A DNA stretch of 64,000 bases from Tetrastigma voinierianum (GCA_016808115.1 JAEQBH010000897.1:186001-250000); one strand, 5' to 3'. Positions 1 through 12,900 are shown, numbered from the stretch's first letter. Program-made: numbers and translations. Notes: generated by a model not told the origin, from the letters alone.

Positions 1-1312
1 ATGTTCATATCTCTGTCACCCTTACATCCACTCAGCATGAAGATCCAAGAACCTTCCAATCTCGAATTTTTAATGCATTTCTTTTGTCAATATTTGAGTC
101 ATTTTTTTTGTCGTCTCTCGATTTATTATTTCAAAGATTGGCGGGGTTGGGTTGCTTTTTGATAAGCCAATACTGCACATATCACCAAGTCATGCTTGTA
201 TTATCTGATATCCGCATATGGGTCCTTGGAATCTTACACCTACCCATAATTTTTCCAGGGAAAAAATGGAGATTTTCCAGTTGGGAAAATCTAATTGTGG
301 GTTGGATTAGTTAACCCCATTAGGGGGTTGGATTTGGAGCTTAGTACTAAAAAGTTGTTTGGCTCTCTGGAAATCTAGAGTGGGGTTTGTTTGGCCATGC
401 ATGCATGCCCACATGTTTTCACATAAAGAAAACTGCCAGGAAAGTGAATTCCCCCAACCAAACAAAGTCTATGACAATAACTAATCCCCTTGACTGTTTC
501 CATAATATATGTGTGGAGCATGTTACTAATGCATCATTAAAGAAAAGGAAATCAAGTTCTCAGCTTTTACAAGATGTGCTTTGGCTGCATATTTTGGATT
601 GATTAACAAAAAGCCATGTTTTTGAAATCCAAGAGAATTTCCTACTTTCCTAAAAGAAAAAAAAATAATAATAATTGAACCAAACAAGCCTCTTTTGTCT
701 TTTGTATATTTGGCCTTCTTTTCCCTTTTTTTTAATTTTGAAGAACCCCATTTGATATTTACCCATATCTTTTTATGGTGAGGCATTATCATTGCCCCTT
801 TGAAATTTCCCATAAAAAAGTTGATTAAATTCACACTAACCTTTCCAATAGTATCATTTGTAGATGAGTATTTTACTATTTTTACAAAGACTCTCATTTT
901 CATTTTTGTGGGCACTAGCATTTTCTTTCTTTTTCTATTCTTTTGGTTGCTAGTAGTTGTTTTTTTTTTTTTTTTAAAAAGGAAAAAAAATCGACACTGA
1001 CATCCATCATGTATGGCATTTCTGCAATTATTTCTTACCCCAAGTTCATTTTTCCACATACCATCATCATCTCCCGAACAGATCCCATAGATTCCATGCA
1101 GCTTCCTAGAAGGAAGCTCACAATGAAAGGTGCAAGAAGCTCACACCCATCATAAATAATCTTGTTTATGTTCACAACCTGTACCTTAATGCTGCCCCTC
1201 CTTTCCCCTCTTTCCCCTATATCCCACCTTCCTCACTTTTCAGCATCTCGATCTCAACCAAGCAATCCCAATCCATCAAATTGGTACTCCAGCTCAAACT
1301 GTTGCAGCAGAA
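1..1312. other. 5' intergenic region, no gene recognised
   Basis: AT-rich DNA with homopolymer runs (T-run near 960-975). Short open frames in it show no recognisable family. The last few hundred bases are pyrimidine-rich and lead into the EF-hand reading frame at 1313, so they probably hold its promoter and 5' UTR. Confidence 0.5.
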
Positions 1313-1643
1313 ATGGAAGTCGAAGGCGGAGTGCAGTTCGAGGACTACTTCCCGTCCATGATCGAACGGCTCGGGGCTGAGGGGTTCATCGTGGAGCTCT
1401 GCAATGTCTCCACCAAGATGGACGTGAGAAAGTGTCATACCATTTGAGAGCTTCTGAGAGAACACACCTGTTGAGGTCATATGATTACATATTTGATTTG
1501 AGCTTTGATTGCATGTTGAGCTGAATGAAGATCTGATGGAGATGGAGCTCAAATTGGTTGAGTTTCTTTGTATTCTCATGTTCAGAATGAGTCCTGGTTT
1601 GATGGATGGCCCCAAACAGTGGGTGGAGGAGATGTATATATGA
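1313..1643 (+). pseudogene. EF-hand protein of KIC/CMI1/PBP1 type, frameshifted
   Basis: The family consists of small single-EF-hand calcium sensors of about 110-135 residues, encoded by intronless genes. They bind kinesin (KIC), PINOID (PBP1) or ICR1 (CMI1). The first ~30 residues from the ATG at 1313 match the family N-terminus, including QFEDYFPSMIERLGAEGF and ELCN. The frame then drifts and stops near 1446. The family's FES motif (about 1442), the DLDGDG calcium loop (about 1525) and the C-terminal MFRMSPGLMDGPKQWVEE (from about 1578, ending at the TGA at 1641) all remain, but in different frames. At least four small indels over 330 bases are needed to explain this. It is either a decayed gene or one damaged by assembly errors; no other copy is visible here. 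Family assignment is fairly sure, exact orthologue less so. Confidence 0.75.
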
Positions 1644-3609
1644 ATATGAAGCAGAAAGAAAACAAAAAAGAGATGGAAGCAAGCTCTAGGGTTTCAGCTG
1701 ACTGTGGTGCTCTCATGGCTTCTTTCAATATATGGTTACAATTTCATCCTCTTCAAGATGCTGGGAGAATAAATGTGAGTCGATTGGTATTGTGCTGTTA
1801 CTGGATAACAGAATAATCTTATTAGAATTCCTTGGCTTTTCCCTTTCCTTTCTTTTCTTTTCTTTTCTTTTCTTTTTCTTTCCTTTTCTTCCTAGCAATT
1901 ATTTATTTTCAGTTGGATTGGAAAACTATTATCTGATATCAAACATATCTGTTCATGAATGCAAATGAAATCAAATTTGATGCATATTGTGTTGATTCAG
2001 TCATAATTACATTGCATTTCAATGGTGGTGCATGAATTTTCCCTTCTGAATTGTTTTTGGTTGTCTAGAATTGGGGAAACAAGAATTCCCCATTTTGATA
2101 TTCATTTTGGAATGATTGGGCAGCTAGAAAATGGTAGAAAAGTATCATGGAAGCAATTAAACCATTCCCACATGAAAGAATCCATTCATGGATATATATT
2201 TACTGAATGAACTCCATCAACCAACTCAATCATCCAATAGGTTTTTCTAAAGCTTCCACCAATATTATAACATGATGCAAGAGACTGGTATAAAAGTGAA
2301 AAGTATAAGGTCTTTTTAGTTTTTATGAAGAGATACAGATGAGATTTCTCAATATTAAATTATGAATAATGTTATCTCACACATGGCTCAAACTTTAATT
2401 CTAAACTAATCATTTGAAATGACAAGCCATGGAATGCTTTTGTGGTCCAAAAAGGAAAGAAGAACGTGCAACAGAAAAAGAGAACAGACTCTAATAATAA
2501 TGAGTAATGGATCATAATTTTTAATAGTTGTTAATTGGGATATGGGTGTAAAGCTGACACCAATTTTCATTTAAAGCTGAGGAAAAAGCAACCCCTTTGT
2601 ATTCATTCTTCAACTTCATCTACTGGTTGATACAGTTAGGGTTCTTGTAACTTCAACAATGAAGATTCTTTTGACAGAAGAATCTTCTAGTCTGGAGACT
2701 GAAAAGTACTTCCAAAAAGTTGTTTTATGAAAGCAGTTCATGGTAAAGCAAAATACTCAAATAGTCTATAAGAATTGGAAAGTTCTAAGCAGTTAAAAAG
2801 CTGTGAGTTTTAAGTGTTGCAATTCAGAAGGACAAGAGTTCGGTGTACAAAATCCACAACCCTTCTACTTATGTGAGATTTTTTGTAATGGTAACACAGA
2901 GCCCATATTGAGGAATTTTAGAAAGGCTATGGGCCCATTGTCTAGGGACTGGACTGGGCTGGGCTACTTGCATTGTTCCAAGCCCATCTTCACAGAGTTA
3001 GTTGCTATGGTCTTATCCAAATTTGATTTATAATTTTCTTTTTCTTTTTTTTTTTTTGGGGGGGGTTCAAAATTTTGACCATTTTTTGTCAAACATGTGA
3101 AGGGAAAAATGCCAAAACTTGTCTATCCAAATATAAATGCAAGCACACAAATCAAAGGCAGAAGACTCCATGCACTTCCTCTTTGACCCACTGCACCTTC
3201 TTAAGGGACCTATCCTATTATTGTAAATTCTTCCTATTTTTTCTCTTCAAACTCTTTCTCCCTAGGCCCCAAAAAGGAAATTAGTGGTTAACTAATCACC
3301 CACTTGATATAATTTTTAATATATCTGCTATCATTTGATTTTTAATTTTTTGACTTTGAAAAACAGAAAAAGCATGACACAGCTTGGAAAGTTGTTTTGA
3401 AAAATCATTATCGCAAATTTTAAAAGTAATATTGTTTTAATTACATAAGGTAACTTTTTATATGAATGTTATTATTATTATTTTTGTATATTCATTTTGT
3501 ATTACATAGCTATAATACTATGTTCTTAGATTTAAACCTAAGATCTTTCGTAAATTCATCATATCTTTTTTATCATCATTCAAATTTCGCGGCTATATGA
3601 ATGTTATCG
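1644..3609. other. Intergenic, pyrimidine tract and no gene
   Basis: A CTTTT-rich tract lies at 1836-1893. A T-run followed by a G-run lies near 3035-3066. No open frame with family likeness was seen. Confidence 0.5.
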
Positions 3610-4760
3610 CTATAAATTTTTTAAATATATGATAATATTATATATGAAGGCGCTAAAATTGTTTTCTGTATAAAATGAGGATGAAAAACCATCTTGATTC
3701 TTTATAGTTCAACTTGGTGTTTGATTCATGTGAAATCCAAATTAAGAAATAATCAACTTAAGGTTGAACCCAACCCTGCCTTTAAGTAGTTAGATTAAGT
3801 TTGGATTGGTCGAGTACTCGAGTTTGAGTTCAAATATGTCGAGTTCTATAATTCAAATTTATATGAAAAACATAAAACATAAAAATATTAAATATGATAA
3901 TATTCGATAGGCTAAAATTTCTAGATAACAAAAAGCCATAGGATAGATACTAAATATTAAATATAATAAAATTTCAAGATAAAAAACTTAAATACAAATT
4001 TATATTTTTAATAAATAAATTAAAAAAAGAAACTGCAATAGTATAATTATTTTATTTTTAAGAGTGATTTCGGTTAAAAAAAAAATACATTTTCAAAATC
4101 GAAATAATCTAACCACAATATGACAACGGTTTCGATAATAGTAACAACATGCAACCACAGCAAAACAATGACAAAAATTGTGTGGCACATCATTCAAGAA
4201 ATAGCTTGAACCGTTTGATTCGTTGAAAGTTTGTCAATTTAACCGCAAAATAACTAGATCCATTGGATCAACTCATCCAGTTCAATTTAAAAAGGAAAAA
4301 AAGTATTATCATATAGGATAATAGATTTAAAAATAAAATTGATAAAAATAAAATAAAATTTCTAACATTTTTTTTTTATGAAACTTCTATCCAAAACTTT
4401 TTTATAATCATTTTCAATTGGAAATATATTTGGAAATTTATCCCATAAAAGTTGTTGTCAAAGGCATTATTTATCAAATGTTAATCGACTAAACCCTATA
4501 TTTTTAAATTTCTAATCTATGGAAAAAAATGTTTCCAACCTTATTAAAATCATATTTAGATATCCTTTGAAATTATTTTTACACATAAAACATTTCGATT
4601 ACCACCTTTATTTTTGGCGGTAGATAACACTTAAAATGTAATATAATTATATTAGAAGATATCATATAATAGAAAAAACAAAGAAAAAAAAAGAAAGAAG
4701 AAATTAGATGAAATGCACCAACTAACTTTGATTACTATTTAACATAAACAAATAAATATG
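3610..4760. repeat. 1.17-kb direct duplication, copy 1
   Basis: This AT-rich block is repeated, diverged, at 4781-5934. Matching landmarks in order include AATGAGGATG, TTAGATTAAGTTTGGATTG, GATAACAAAAAGCCAT, ATTTCAAGAT and AACTTTGATTA. No coding potential and no terminal repeats were seen. Confidence 0.75.
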
Positions 4761-4780
4761 TATATATTTATATATTGTTG

Positions 4781-5440
4781 ATGACTTTATTTTTAAATAT
4801 ATGATATTTGAAGGTTAAAATTTATTTGTCATGAAAATGAGGATGGAAAACTATCATGATTCTTCATAATTCAACTTGGTTAAGTCGATACTTGTTGATT
4901 ATAGATCTTTGTGAAATTCAAATTAAGAAATTTGTACTCAATCCCGACCTAATTGACCCTCTTTTTTTAAGTTCATGTTGAGTTTGAACTAGTTAGATTA
5001 AGTTTGGATTGATCAAGTTCAAGTGGTATAATTTAAATTCATAAACAAACATAAAAATTTGATAGACTAAAATTTCGAGATAACAAAAAGCCATTGGATA
5101 AATATTAAATATTAAATATAATAGATTTTCAAGATGAAATATATAAATATAAATTGATATTTTAATAAAAAAAACATATTGATAGTATAATTAGATTTGA
5201 TTGGTTTAAAATCAATGTTTTCGGAATCAGAATAATCCAACTAACAATAGTAACAATTTTCGATAACAGCAACAGCACAGCAAAGACAAAAGTTATATGG
5301 CGATACATCATTCAAAGAAATTGTTCGAACTGTTTGATTTCTTGAAAATCAGCCAATTCAACAAAAGAACAATCGAACTAGAATGATCACCAATAAATAA
5401 TGAAAGAGGTTGGATTAATTAATCAATACAATTTAAAAGC

Positions 5441-5482
<42 letters not shown>

Positions 5483-5934
5483 ATATAGGATAATAGATTT
5501 AAAGATGAATTTGATAAAAAAAATTTAACATTTTAATTTCTATCATTTTTATTGATGAAATTTCCATCCAAAATTTTTTTATAATAATATTTTCAGTTAT
5601 ATATCCCGTAAAAAGTTTCTTTCAAATATATTGCTTATCAAATGTCAATCGATGAAACTTTCTACATCTTTAAATTTATAATCTTTGGAGAAAAATATCT
5701 GCAACTTATATATCAAAATCATTTTGAAATTACTTTGAGACATAAAACATTTCAAGTTCCAACTATATTTTTGGTGGTAGATATTAGATAACATTTAAAA
5801 TGTAATATAATCATATGACAAGATACCATACAATAGAAAATTTCATGAAAAGGAAAGAAAGAAAGAAAGAAAGAAATTAGATACCGATGTATCAACGAAC
5901 TTTGATTATTGTTCAACATAAAATAAATACATAA
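4781..5934. repeat. 1.17-kb direct duplication, copy 2
   Basis: Second copy of the block at 3610-4760, with the landmarks in the same order. It holds a TA microsatellite (5441-5486) and a GAAA run (about 5852-5876) that copy 1 lacks or has shorter. The pair sits about 1 kb upstream of the B-box gene. The copies are visibly diverged, so the duplication is not recent. Confidence 0.75.
5441..5486. repeat. (TA)n microsatellite
   Basis: A run of TA units with one TTTA interruption, within the second copy of the duplicated block. Confidence 0.9.
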
Positions 5935-6239
5935 GGAGATAAGTATCTATAAAAAATAAGAAGAAGAAATAAGAATGTGGAGAATAGGTGTGGGGCAGGC
6001 AGCAGGCAGCACACCGTTATAGTCCCATTTTTGTACTGACTGGATGCATGGAACCTTATTTCAATCTCTTTCTCCCCATCCACACAAAAAAGAAAATCCT
6101 TCTATCCCTTCTGCCTCTATAGTCTCTAGTCTCTATCCCCCCCCACACCACACATGCATGACAATTGACAACATGGCTCTCAACTCTCACCAAACCTTTC
6201 TCTTCAACCCTCACCTACGCACTTCATCAATCAGATTCT

Positions 6240-6510
6240 GCCACGTAGGACTCCTTCACGTGGCTAAATCCTCGAAGATGCCCTGAACGTGGCGGTGGTG
6301 CTGCCACGACTGTAGCCCCATGCCTTTTGGGGAGTTTTTTTATTTTCTAAGGAAACGGAGGATAGAGAGAGTTTTAAGTTTTAAGTTTTAAATTAAAATT
6401 CGGAAAGGAATTATGGACGGCCGAAAGAGGAGGTGAGGAAATGTGGGTGGGGGCCACGGTTACACGTCGGATGCTGAGTGGAAGGCTCAGGTGGGTTTCA
6501 CGTGGACCGT
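6240..6510 (+). promoter_or_regulatory. ACGT/G-box cluster upstream of the B-box gene
   Basis: Perfect palindromic CACGTG G-boxes lie at 6257-6262 and 6499-6504. Further ACGT cores occur nearby (CCACGTAGG near 6241, AACGTGGCG near 6287, ACACGTCGG near 6462). Such motifs bind bZIP (HY5) and bHLH (PIF) factors. B-box proteins of this clade act in light signalling with HY5, so light-dependent regulation is plausible but inferred from motifs alone. Confidence 0.45.
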
Positions 6511-7001
6511 TTAATTAGTCATCATATGATAAAATATATTATATTGAGTATGTAAAAAAGTAAAAACACGGGAATTTGATATAAATATATATATCTTACG
6601 ATGTGGAGTGGAGAGATTGGAGTTGTGATATTATTAAGGCTGTGTTTGGGGTGAGAATGAGGGGTGAAGGTTCGTTTATGCCTTGTGGGAAAATGGTCAT
6701 GTGACTGGCACATGGCGTGCCCAATATCAACCTATTAAGCCCCATTGCTTGATTCCCCTGTTTCCCCCAAGTTGCTTTGAACAAGCTAGTGACGCGCTGA
6801 GATTTTTATTCCCTCTTCCCCTTTTAATCACCTCCACAAACAATCTGCAATTTAACTAACCCATGTGAAATTCGGAAAGAGAATCTTGGATATTTTTGTG
6901 TGAATTGAGGGAGGGTTCTTGTTTGATTCGATTTTGCCATTTTAGTTTGGTTCCTGTTGGTGTTGGTGTTGGTGTTTTGAGAGGGAAGCGGATTGAGAGA
7001 G

Positions 7002-7330
7002 ATGAAGGAGTGCGAGCTGTGTAGCTTTCCGGCGAGGATGTTCTGCGAGTCGGACCAGGCGCGGCTGTGCTGGGACTGCGATGAGAAGGTTCATGGTGCT
7101 AACTTTCTAGTGGCGAGGCACTCCAGGAGCCTCCTTTGCCACGCTTGTCAATCTCCCACTCCCTGGAAAGCCTCCGGCTCCCGCCTCGCTCACACCGTTT
7201 CTGTCTGCCAAGCCTGCGTTCTTCGGTGTGACAAAGAACAACATCGGATCTCCGGTGAAGAACGAGAACAATATCGGATCTCCGGTGAAGAACGAGAGAG
7301 TAAAGGAGGAAATACCGATGATGAGGATGG

Positions 7331-7365
<35 letters not shown>

Positions 7366-8331
7366 TTGATGATGAGGATGGAGGCGATGAAAGCGATGAA
7401 GATGATGACGTTGAGGAAGCGGAAGAGGAGGATGGAGAGAATCAAGTGGTTCCTTGGTCATCTGCGGCGTCTCTGCCTCCCCCTCCCGTTGCCAGTTCTT
7501 CGAGCAGCGAAGATGGGGAAGCCTCGAGCAGGTTCATTGCCAGAGGTTCCGGAGGTGTTTCGGCGCTGAAGAGAACGCGTCACAATGCAGATCTTGATCT
7601 TGATTCCGAAGTATGTTTCTTGTTTTCATCCTCCTTCCAACTTTAATACTTTAGAGATCTGTTTTAATTTTGCGATTCGAAAATGCATTTGTGGTGTTGA
7701 AGACCTTTCTCCTGTCACCCCTACAATTAGTCCCTTTTGTTGGACTCTGTTTGGTGTGTGAGAAAATACCGGCAAATGGAACAAACTGGATTTCTGTATT
7801 TTCTACACTTCATCTTCTGGGAATATGACTAGAGAAAGGAAAGTGTGTTAGGGTTGGCTGAGGTAGTTATTTGTCTAATTTTATAGAGACCAGTCCACAC
7901 GAAATTTTCCTTCTCTTTTCTCAAGTTCTCTCGGGAACCAAACTGAGTATACTTCAACAACTAAGAGTCAGTTTTTTCTTTGACTCACTCAGGATGACCA
8001 TGGCTGCTGCTCCGGGCAACAAAACCGCAAAGCGACGAGAACATCATGCGAAGAAATAGATACTTCTTTGAGCTCCCTGAGGCCATGGAACGAACGACAA
8101 CCTACGGAGCCGAACCGATCGCTAAAGCTTGAAGACCAAGGCGAAACAGAAACAGAGTCTACATCATCGGCGATCATAGGCTCGATCAAGAGGTTCCAGA
8201 AGAGCATGATTTCCGGCGGCGACGCGTCGGCCATGATTCTCGGAGTCTGCAAGTTGAGCAAAGATCCCAGGGCCGTTGATCTTGGTCCTGGTCCTACTGC
8301 TAACCCTACAATCCCTACCCGTACAGTTTGA
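7002..8331 (+). CDS. BBX28: B-box zinc-finger protein, BBX28/BBX32-type
   Basis: Two exons, 7002-7610 and 7993-8331, with a GTATGT donor, an AG acceptor and phase 0, give a 315-residue protein. I chose the ATG at 7002 because the B-box begins three residues later. One B-box spans residues 4-40 with the full ligand set C4, C7, C15, D18, C23, C26, H31, H40. It is followed by the conserved segment LLCHACQSPTPWKASG. Then come a tandem 10-residue repeat (7242-7301), a long Asp/Glu tract coded by GAT repeats (about 7316-7430), and the conserved ENQVVPWSS motif. Single-B-box plant proteins (BBX28-32) lack a CCT domain. They act in the nucleus, largely by binding other B-box proteins or HY5 and holding them off DNA, in light and flowering control. 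The two exons read without breaks, unlike several neighbours. The BBX28 choice rests on gene order; BBX29 or BBX32 is possible. Confidence 0.85.
7242..7301 (+). repeat. 30-base in-frame tandem duplication in the B-box gene
   Basis: Two adjacent 30-base units encode near-identical decapeptides around RISGEERE, between the B-box and the acidic tract. The frame is preserved. Confidence 0.85.
7316..7430 (+). repeat. GAT-rich coding microsatellite
   Basis: Mostly GAT units encoding an Asp-rich tract that passes into a Glu-rich stretch. Acidic tracts at this place are typical of BBX28-BBX32 relatives, so the repeat is probably functional protein and length-variable. Confidence 0.8.
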
Positions 8332-9291
8332 GGTAGCTTTTTTTTTTCTTTTTTTATTTTTTTTAATTTTTAGGCTAATTAATCTGTTGATTTTTGTCCC
8401 TAATTAAAGTGTGATATACCTCTCCAACATTGTCTAAATCATTTGTTTTTTTCTCAAATCTTTGATGTTTATAATGGTTTGTTTCCAACATTGTCTAATT
8501 ATAATGATGCTAAATTTCTGCTTTCTTAGATCCCTTAATTTAAGTTTGAGGTTATGATGAAGTTTGAGGTTATGATGAGTAATTCCGAGAAACTTGATAG
8601 CAAAATAGGAAAATTTTCGGAGAAACATGATAACAAAAAAGGAAAAATGAGATAGGGCCACAAAGCGAGGTGGCAAAACCTGGGCCGTCTATGGAGAAAA
8701 AAACATGGGGGTGAGAGTGAGGAGTGGTGTGGGTGCCAAACGTCACACAATGGCTGGAACTCGGGATTTCTCTCTAATCAGTAATCTCCCACACAGCAAG
8801 AGAGGCCCACAATCCCACAACCCAAGCTGCAAATTACATTGTCGTTTTGAATTTTTAAACACCCAACATTATTGCACCCAAGCTTCCCCGTTGCTTCATG
8901 ATGTCTACCAAAAGGGGTAAAACCACCCCCATATAAGATAATTCATAATAAATTGATCCAAAGTCTATAAATTTGATGGTATTATAATAAGTATAATTTC
9001 TATGATTTCAATTTTGTAATATATAGATAATCATAGTTGGATTTATTGATTTTGTCTCATCAAATGTGTTTTACCTATTTAAATCACTTACATATAAATA
9101 AAATGTCGTAATAAGACGTCTAAAAATAAAACATTGTAATAAGATGATTACACAAAACTAAATGTTATAATAAGATAATAAAATCATGAAAAACAAAATA
9201 AGATTCATATTTATGTGGAACAATTATTTTATTAAGAAATAGATTGATACAAAAAAGGTATAGAATGATGATTTAAGATGGAGAATAATTA
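8332..9291. other. Intergenic, 3' flank of the B-box gene
   Basis: Starts with T-runs that may serve in 3' end formation of the B-box transcript. The rest is AT-rich without recognisable genes. Confidence 0.45.
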
Positions 9292-9714
9292 AAAATCAGC
9301 TTTTTTGTTGAAGGAAAATGAGATGATATATGAGAAAGTTGAAAAACAATAAGACTAAGAGTTTTGAAATCATGATTAATTTTATATATATATATATTCT
9401 TTCTTTATAATCATTTATATGAACAAAGCTCTGATATAAATATCTCATTTAATCCATAAAATCACAAATTAATATCTATAAACCATGAATGATTTTAGAA
9501 AGATTTGAAATAATAACCATTGATTAATCCAACCACCGCAATGCAAAAATGTGCTAGAATATTATATATACAGAATATCAAAATCCATCTTTTTTCAGTC
9601 TAAGAAAATGAGTTGATATAAAAGAAAGTTGAAAAACAATGAGACTAGAGTTTTGAAATCATGATTAATTATATAAAATCATGATTTAATTATATATATA
9701 GTATATATATATAA

Positions 9715-9764
<50 letters not shown>

Positions 9765-9923
9765 TTTTCTGTTTTTTTATAATCATGTAATTTAGTTTAA
9801 TAGTTTATATGTATCTCAATTAATCTCATAAAATTTTAAAATTAATGATCATATAAACCATGAATGATCTTAGAAAAGTATCTGAACAACTATTGATTGT
9901 GTCCAAATTCACTGCAATGCTTT
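9292..9923. repeat. Tandem pair of ~0.3-kb diverged repeats
   Basis: Copy 1 (about 9292-9545) and copy 2 (about 9590-9923) share, in order, GAAAGTTGAAAAACAAT, TTTTGAAATCATGATTAATT, TATAATCAT, AACCATGAATGAT and ACTGCAATGC-like ends. Copy 2 is longer through a large TA microsatellite (9690-9763). Confidence 0.7.
9690..9763. repeat. (TA)n microsatellite
   Basis: Long TA run with one AAG interruption, inside the second ~0.3-kb repeat. It forms a self-complementary stretch. Confidence 0.9.
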
Positions 9924-12900
9924 ATGCCTTAACTTAACCATCTCGGTCACCAAACTCCATATTTGAGGCGTTTAACAACTCAACATGAATAAAACAATTA
10001 GCAGAAACCACTTATTTGCAAATGATCTCATGGAATATGAATCTTGGATTATGCTCTTCTTGTGGCTGTGCCTGACTTGTCTTAGTAAGATATTTTTTTA
10101 TTAAGTTTTTTTAATGAGGGTAAAATATCTTGGGATTGGGTTGATCATCTCCGTCCCATCCCATCCCAATACGTTGGTTAGATAAGATTGAGCCACAGTT
10201 AGCTGTTTTCGGCCATGAGTTTTTTTTATACTTTTATTGTAGTAGCAATTGCAATAATATATTAATATGGTTTATGTTGTGTGGCCAACAATCACATCAG
10301 GTGGAATTAACAAAGGTCCATATTCCTATGCGCTTTTTTTTTCCCACCGTCCAGAACCGATCAGTTAATCCCAATAGCTTAAGGCCTTAATGCAAATACC
10401 AATAAGTAATTAGTAGTTTTATTATAAATTTTCAACACACTCTTCCTAACTTCCTTGTACGACTGAGTGTTCTATAACCTAGGTCATTTTTTTAATGTTT
10501 CTGTTAATATCATATGATATTTAGTAAAATACGGGTCCGAGTAGCTTTACTATGAATGCACATTTTCAAAATTCATGGGATAAGTTTTTGAATTTTGAAT
10601 AAGAAAAGGAAGGATATGTGGACAAGAAGTCCATGAGAGGAACAAACTTTGCCCAAAAGCTTCATGAACAGCGTTAAGATAAGAAAAGAAAATGGTAGAT
10701 TTTCATTCATTTGGGAAATGTTTCCACATTTCACACCCTCTTTAATCAGACGACCCATTCAATTTGAAATTTATGGAAAAAACTACACAAAGTCTGACCC
10801 ATTTCATTCAAATATATATAATCTTCGGAAGCTTCTCATTAGGTTCAAAACTGAACACGTTTTGGATCAAATGGGGGAAAAACCTAAACAAAAAAGAAAA
10901 TCTCAAATCTCATCACTGGGGTATCACACGTTCAGAGAATTGAAAAGAAAACGTTTTTGGAAAATAAAAGCATGTCTCATTCCTTTTGAGAACAATTTTT
11001 TTTAAAGACAAAGAACGTCAGTTTTGAGTTTGTTTGGCTATAGTTTTTCAAAACTATTTTATATTCCCAAAATAAAAAGAGCAAAAAACAAAAATTGAGA
11101 GGATATATTTGATTCTTAATTTTTTTTGAAACATGAAAGAACATTAAAAAAAAATAAATTAAATTCAGATTATCTAACAAATAGTTTTCGGGAGCAACAC
11201 TCAAAATACTGTGAGCATGTATAGTTTTTATTTTTTAAAACACTATGTTAACGCTTTTTAAAAACACGTATAATATTTTATCGTTTCTTAAAACTATAAT
11301 TATCTCTTAATTAAGTGTTTTTTGTATTTTTCAAAAAAAAAAAAAAACTATGAACCAAACATATTCTTCATGTTTTTTTTATTCTTCTTGGTTTTGAAAA
11401 TATTAAACAGTTTTAAAAAACAAAAACTAAATAAGCCCATACTTTGTATTTTCAAAAATTGTTTGTAATAATTATTCTCAAAACCAAGAACCAAACTGGT
11501 TCTTCATATTCTCTAAAATATTTTTTTGTTCTTCAAATTTTATGTTTTTTATATTTTTCGTGTTATTTAAAACAAAAAGAATGGAAATAAATGTGTTTTC
11601 AATGTCCTTCTTGTCTTTTAGAAATTAATAGAAAAAAGTTTTAAAAAATTGTAAACAAACAGCACCTAAATGGTACAAATTTGAATTGAACATTGAAGTA
11701 CATGGGCGGAACAACCTTCCATTCTAGTGGCGGAATTTAGAACATGGGCGGCTCAATCTTGGAAGGGACCCAAAAACAGTAACTGAAACAGTGTAGAGCG
11801 AAGGGAACCCAGAAAAACCCAATTGAAATCATTAGCTACTGCTTCTATTGGGCACCTTATATTAGTGTGGGTGGGTGGGCAGGCAGGCAGGCAGGCATTT
11901 TGTAGTAGACAATGAAAAGCACAACCAATGCGGTGAAGCCACGTGTGTGTTTATGTATGTTAGTCTCCTCGTTGTCAACCAATTAGGTAAAGTCTTAAGT
12001 ACATTTAAGACATTATTTAAGCCAATCTCATTGTTGTTTTGTTTGTCAAGTCTCTGAATTCAGGTCTGATTGTTGTGTTTGTGTATAATCAAATTACGTA
12101 AAGTCACAAGTGCATTTGTCTCGTTGTTCTCTACAACTCTAATCTTACTACTTCAGCTAATTGGCTAATCGTATTCTTTTCTACCCATGATTTATACGGT
12201 CTTTATTGGTATTTTTTTGTATACATTTTCAACGGATACGTCTCATTGTTTGTGTATGAAGTCCAATTCATCTACCTAAGTCTCATTATTTGTATTACCA
12301 TTCCAATGATGTAGAGGTTGGCTACTTCTCATCGAACATGCAAAGAAAGTCACAGCATAATATATAAAGCATTTACTTCTCTCAATCTAGCAAACATATT
12401 TTAAACTGTAAGTGCCCTTGGGCCTAAAACCAAGAATATCTACTAATGTGATCGCGTCATCAAGAAATTCAGATCAAAGTTCGATCTCAACCCTAAATGA
12501 GCTCTGCTTTGATCCTTGCCAAGGTTATCTGCTCGATTCGACTCTACAATCCCATAAAAATACAACGGCGACATTCATTTAAGTCTAAGGAATTCCTTAA
12601 CCCGCGAAGAGTAATATCTAGCACCCCAACTTCGTCGTCCGCCAAAAGCCTTCCAGCAGAGGATTAAGGGTTTGAGGGGCACCCCTTTGTTGTCTTGGTC
12701 ATTCAATACTATGATTAATCTTGAAGAAAATAAAAGGTAAACTAAAGAAAATAAAATAGTAGAGAAGGAAGAAAAAATACCAAATTTTGTAAAATCATAA
12801 TCTCTTTAAAACATATTGCCTTCTTCATCGAAGTTTTGAGAATTGCAATGCGTCATCTCCTATAATAAAAGTAGTCTTCAAATGGTATTAGTAACACTTT

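Noticed and set aside
526..1059. 177-codon minus-strand open frame near the left edge
   Set aside because: Low-complexity Lys/Asn-rich product from AT-rich DNA, no family motif, overlaps homopolymer runs.
7099..7569. Alternative-frame open frames over the B-box exon (poly-His, poly-Ile or poly-Met)
   Set aside because: Shadows of the GAT repeat in other frames; the B-box frame has all zinc ligands and proper splicing.
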